A stretch of DNA of 8,678 nt, from the NCBI GenBank assembly GCA_964392615.1, contig CAYMRB010000427.1, forward strand, positions 1 to 8,678, written 5' to 3'. Position numbers and translations under genes: made by a program. The stretch's first letter is position 1. Each line of letters begins with the position of its first letter. This stretch comes from CAYMRB01 sp964392615. GTDB taxonomy: Bacteria; Planctomycetota; UBA8108. The notes below the pieces were generated by a model. That model worked only from the letters and a program-made list of their open reading frames with translations. It was not told where the DNA came from and ran no database searches. Shown here piece after piece: positions 7,041-8,678 of this stretch.

Positions 7041-8186
7041 GTCGCGCTTCTCCCGTGCGTCTGTAAGAGCTCGCTGTGCCGTGCGTCGAATCCACTCGTT
7101 CGAGTCCTGTGCCGCCTGCTCGAGAACCTGGCGGGCGGCGAGTTCGTCGCGGCCGAGCCAGATCAGGCCGTGCAGGGCACCGATGCGTCTGCGGCCGTCC
7201 TCCTGCTCGGAAAGCACGGTCTGGCCAAGACGACCGATCTCGACGTGGGCCGCGCTCGCGTCACCGAGCTGCTTCATCGCGAACGCTGCCCGGTACCTGT
7301 GGTCGCCGCGGTCGGGTCCCTCCTCGGCCGTCACCTCCTCGTAGAACGCGCGCACCTGAGGCAGTGCCTCCGTCGCACCGATCTCGCCGAGCGACAGCAA
7401 GGCTTCGCCGCGGATTCCCATGTTCTCATCGGACAGCGCCTCGAGCAGCGCGCCTGACGCCGCCCTGTGTCCGAGCTTGCCCATGGCGTCGACGGCGAGC
7501 CAGCGCATCTTGTCGTCCTCGTCGGCGATGAAACCGGCGATGTCGGTGGCGGCCTCCTTCGCGTCGAGGCGCGCCAGGGTGTGAACCGCCTTGCGGCGCA
7601 CGTCGGCGTTCTCGTCATCGAGCAGACTCAGAGCGATCGGAGCAGCTTCCTGATCCTTGATCTCGGCAATCTTGTCCAACGCGACGGCGCGGACGCCGGC
7701 ATCGGGATCTGCGAGCATCTCGCGCAGTGCGGCGCGCGCCTCGGGGTCGGTCTTCGCGAGCGACTGGAGCTGGCGGATACCGCGCTTGCGGAGATCCGCG
7801 TTGGACGACCGCAAGAACGCGTAGGCTCGTTCGATGGGATCCTCTTCCAGACCGCGAAGGCGCGTCTCGAGTGTCTCGAGCCGAGCCAGGAGCGCGCCGT
7901 CTCCAGACGAACCGTTCTCGACGGGGTCTTCCTCGCTCCGTGAACGAGCATCCGGTGTTCCCTCGCTCAACGCTGTCGACGGCGCGGCCTGAGTCGAATC
8001 GGCGGAGCGCGAAGCCAGCTTGTCCAGGCGCTTGTCCAATGCGTTCAGACGGGCGTGGAGAAGCTCCATCTCGACCCGACCGACCTCGGAATCCGGCCGG
8101 TCCGGGCCGCTCGTCAACACGAAGCCGACGCCGACGAGCGCGAGAAGCGAGATCGCCACGGCGAATGCGGAAGTGAATCGGCTCAT
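7035..8186 (-). CDS. Membrane-anchored HEAT-repeat protein with coiled coils
   Basis: This 383-residue protein starts with a membrane anchor or uncleaved signal at about 5-25 (FAVAISLLALVGVGFVLTSG). A predicted coiled coil at about 36-58 (VEMELLHARLNALDKRLDKL), an acidic Ser-rich linker (about 60-97) and a second short coiled coil (ALLARLETLETRLRGLEE, 98-115) follow. From about 118 to 378 come roughly eight HEAT repeats of the PBS-lyase type: DADVR-like motifs at DPDAGVRAVAL, DENADVRRKAV, DEDDKMRWLAV, DENMGIRGEAL, and finally DSNEWIRRTAQ. Such repeats form a helical scaffold for protein binding; no catalytic residues are seen. The frame stays open upstream to 8558, but that extension is low-complexity translation. 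ATG 8186 starts right at the hydrophobic segment, with GGAG 11 bases before it. The C-terminal part probably faces the periplasm. Partner unknown. Confidence 0.87.
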   Translation of the reverse strand: MSRFTSAFAVAISLLALVGVGFVLTSGPDRPDSEVGRVEMELLHARLNALDKRLDKLASRSADSTQAAPSTALSEGTPDARSRSEEDPVENGSSGDGALLARLETLETRLRGLEEDPIERAYAFLRSSNADLRKRGIRQLQSLAKTDPEARAALREMLADPDAGVRAVALDKIAEIKDQEAAPIALSLLDDENADVRRKAVHTLARLDAKEAATDIAGFIADEDDKMRWLAVDAMGKLGHRAASGALLEALSDENMGIRGEALLSLGEIGATEALPQVRAFYEEVTAEEGPDRGDHRYRAAFAMKQLGDASAAHVEIGRLGQTVLSEQEDGRRRIGALHGLIWLGRDELAARQVLEQAAQDSNEWIRRTAQRALTDAREKRDG

Positions 8187-8368
8187 CGATCTGGTTGCTC
8201 CGAATGACCCGGATACGCTCTCATCGACAGTTCGTCGTAGTCCATGGACGGGAGCCTCGCGCTTCTGGTGCTTGGAGAAAGGCTGAGGAAGGGCGAAAGA
8301 TCCGCGCTCCAGACGTGCAGCAACAGGCGTGGTAGAGGTGAACTCCACCCGCGCGCGACGACTGCGAG

Positions 8369-8388
8369 CCGTCGGACCTTCCCGACGG
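8369..8388. repeat. Inverted repeat, seven-base-pair hairpin
   Basis: CCGTCGG (8369-8375) pairs perfectly with CCGACGG (8382-8388) around a six-base loop. It lies about 180 bases upstream of the HEAT start. No T tract flanks it on either strand. It could be a leader hairpin; one such stem in this amount of GC-rich DNA may arise by chance. Confidence 0.4.
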
Positions 8389-8430
8389 AACTCCGAGTGG
8401 TGACCCCCATGAGTAGCGACGCGACGAAGA

Positions 8431-8461
8431 GGTGCCGCGAATTCCAGGAATGATCGGCACC
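8431..8461. repeat. Nested dyad symmetry element, 31 bases
   Basis: An outer pair, GGTGCCG (8431-8437) and CGGCACC (8455-8461), and an inner pair, ATTCC (8441-8445) and GGAAT (8447-8451), share the same centre at base 8446, separated by symmetric three-base mismatches. Twelve of 15 symmetric positions match. A concentric dyad like this suits either an operator for a dimeric regulator or a stem with an internal loop in RNA. It lies about 245 bases upstream of the HEAT gene. Confidence 0.45.
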
Positions 8462-8472
8462 GGGACTCGATC

Positions 8473-8510
8473 CCCCGGAAGTTGCTCAGATTCCGGGGCT
8501 GATCCCCGGA
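8473..8510. repeat. Three-part inverted repeat able to form two exclusive hairpins
   Basis: CCCCGGAA (8473-8480) pairs perfectly with TTCCGGGG (8491-8498) across ten bases. The same middle arm (TCCGGGG, 8492-8498) also pairs perfectly with CCCCGGA (8504-8510) across five bases. The outer arms are direct repeats of GATCCCC(C)GGA. In RNA only one hairpin can form at a time, a layout seen in attenuators and riboswitch expression platforms; in DNA it could be a cluster of binding half-sites. Function unproven. Confidence 0.45.
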
Positions 8511-8678
8511 CTGTCTGTTCTGGAACGGACCCAAGAGAAAAGTGGCCTGCCGTGCCACAGGCGGTCGGCACGATAGGCCTAGAAAGGGTCATCTGGTCTC
8601 CGTCGAACAGCCTCTCGCGAGGGCGAGCCTCCCGTTCGAGCCCGACGCCGGGGTGAACGAGTCGGCCCGGACATACTG

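Larger units (their letters stand above)
8187..8678. other. Noncoding region upstream of the HEAT gene
   Basis: About 490 bases to the right edge hold no convincing gene. Open frames here (8558 to 8187 minus in frame with HEAT, 8221-8592 minus, 8432-8656 plus) give Arg/Ser/Pro-rich sequence without recognisable domains and mutually overlap. The region should contain the HEAT promoter and leader. It holds several perfect inverted repeats (8369-8388, 8431-8461, 8473-8498, 8492-8510), listed separately. I could not identify a reliable promoter. Confidence 0.45.

Noticed and set aside
8187..8558. A 124-codon N-terminal extension of the HEAT protein
   Set aside because: The extension has no recognisable pattern, and the internal Met at 8186 begins directly at a typical membrane anchor with GGAG upstream. 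Open frames persist by chance at this GC content.
1..8678. CRISPR array, insertion sequence, prophage, toxin-antitoxin or other defence system
   Set aside because: No regularly spaced repeats, transposase or integrase motifs, or recognisable defence domains are present on either strand.

Overview
The window is GC-rich bacterial DNA with compact genes. An ECF-type sigma factor overlaps a giant membrane serine/threonine kinase with a periplasmic tail, beside Tat-exported and repeat-rich exported proteins. This combination fits Planctomycetota best, with other STPK-rich phyla such as Acidobacteriota possible. The assignment is inferred from gene content; no rRNA or marker gene is present.

Layout. 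The left edge (3-65, +) holds the last 20 codons of an unidentified gene. About 405 bases of noncoding DNA follow. A two-gene operon (471-4062, +) then encodes an ECF sigma factor and, overlapping it by 11 bases, a 999-residue kinase. The kinase has a complete catalytic domain, one transmembrane helix, a tetratricopeptide-type helical region and a C-terminal beta-rich domain. A noncoding gap of 311 bases (4063-4373) separates this operon from a convergent minus-strand block. That block reads, in transcription order, a HEAT-repeat membrane protein (8186-7035), a Tat-signal aldo/keto reductase (6935-5865), and a secreted ankyrin-repeat/beta-propeller protein (5828-4374). The last 492 bases, upstream of the HEAT gene, hold no convincing gene but contain several perfect inverted repeats, two of them mutually exclusive.

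How the genes may work together. The sigma factor and kinase look like a transmembrane signalling unit: the outer domain senses something, the cytoplasmic kinase domain is activated, and the co-encoded sigma factor is the likely output. No anti-sigma gene is present in the window. The reductase and ankyrin/propeller genes are 36 bases apart and both products carry export signals, so they are probably co-transcribed and act in the same compartment. The HEAT gene ends in a hairpin and is probably a separate unit.

I see no CRISPR array, insertion sequence, phage gene, tRNA, rRNA or recognisable defence system. The most interesting parts are the sigma-kinase pair with its unassigned sensor domain, the ankyrin-propeller fusion paired with an exported reductase, and the hairpin cluster upstream of the HEAT gene.
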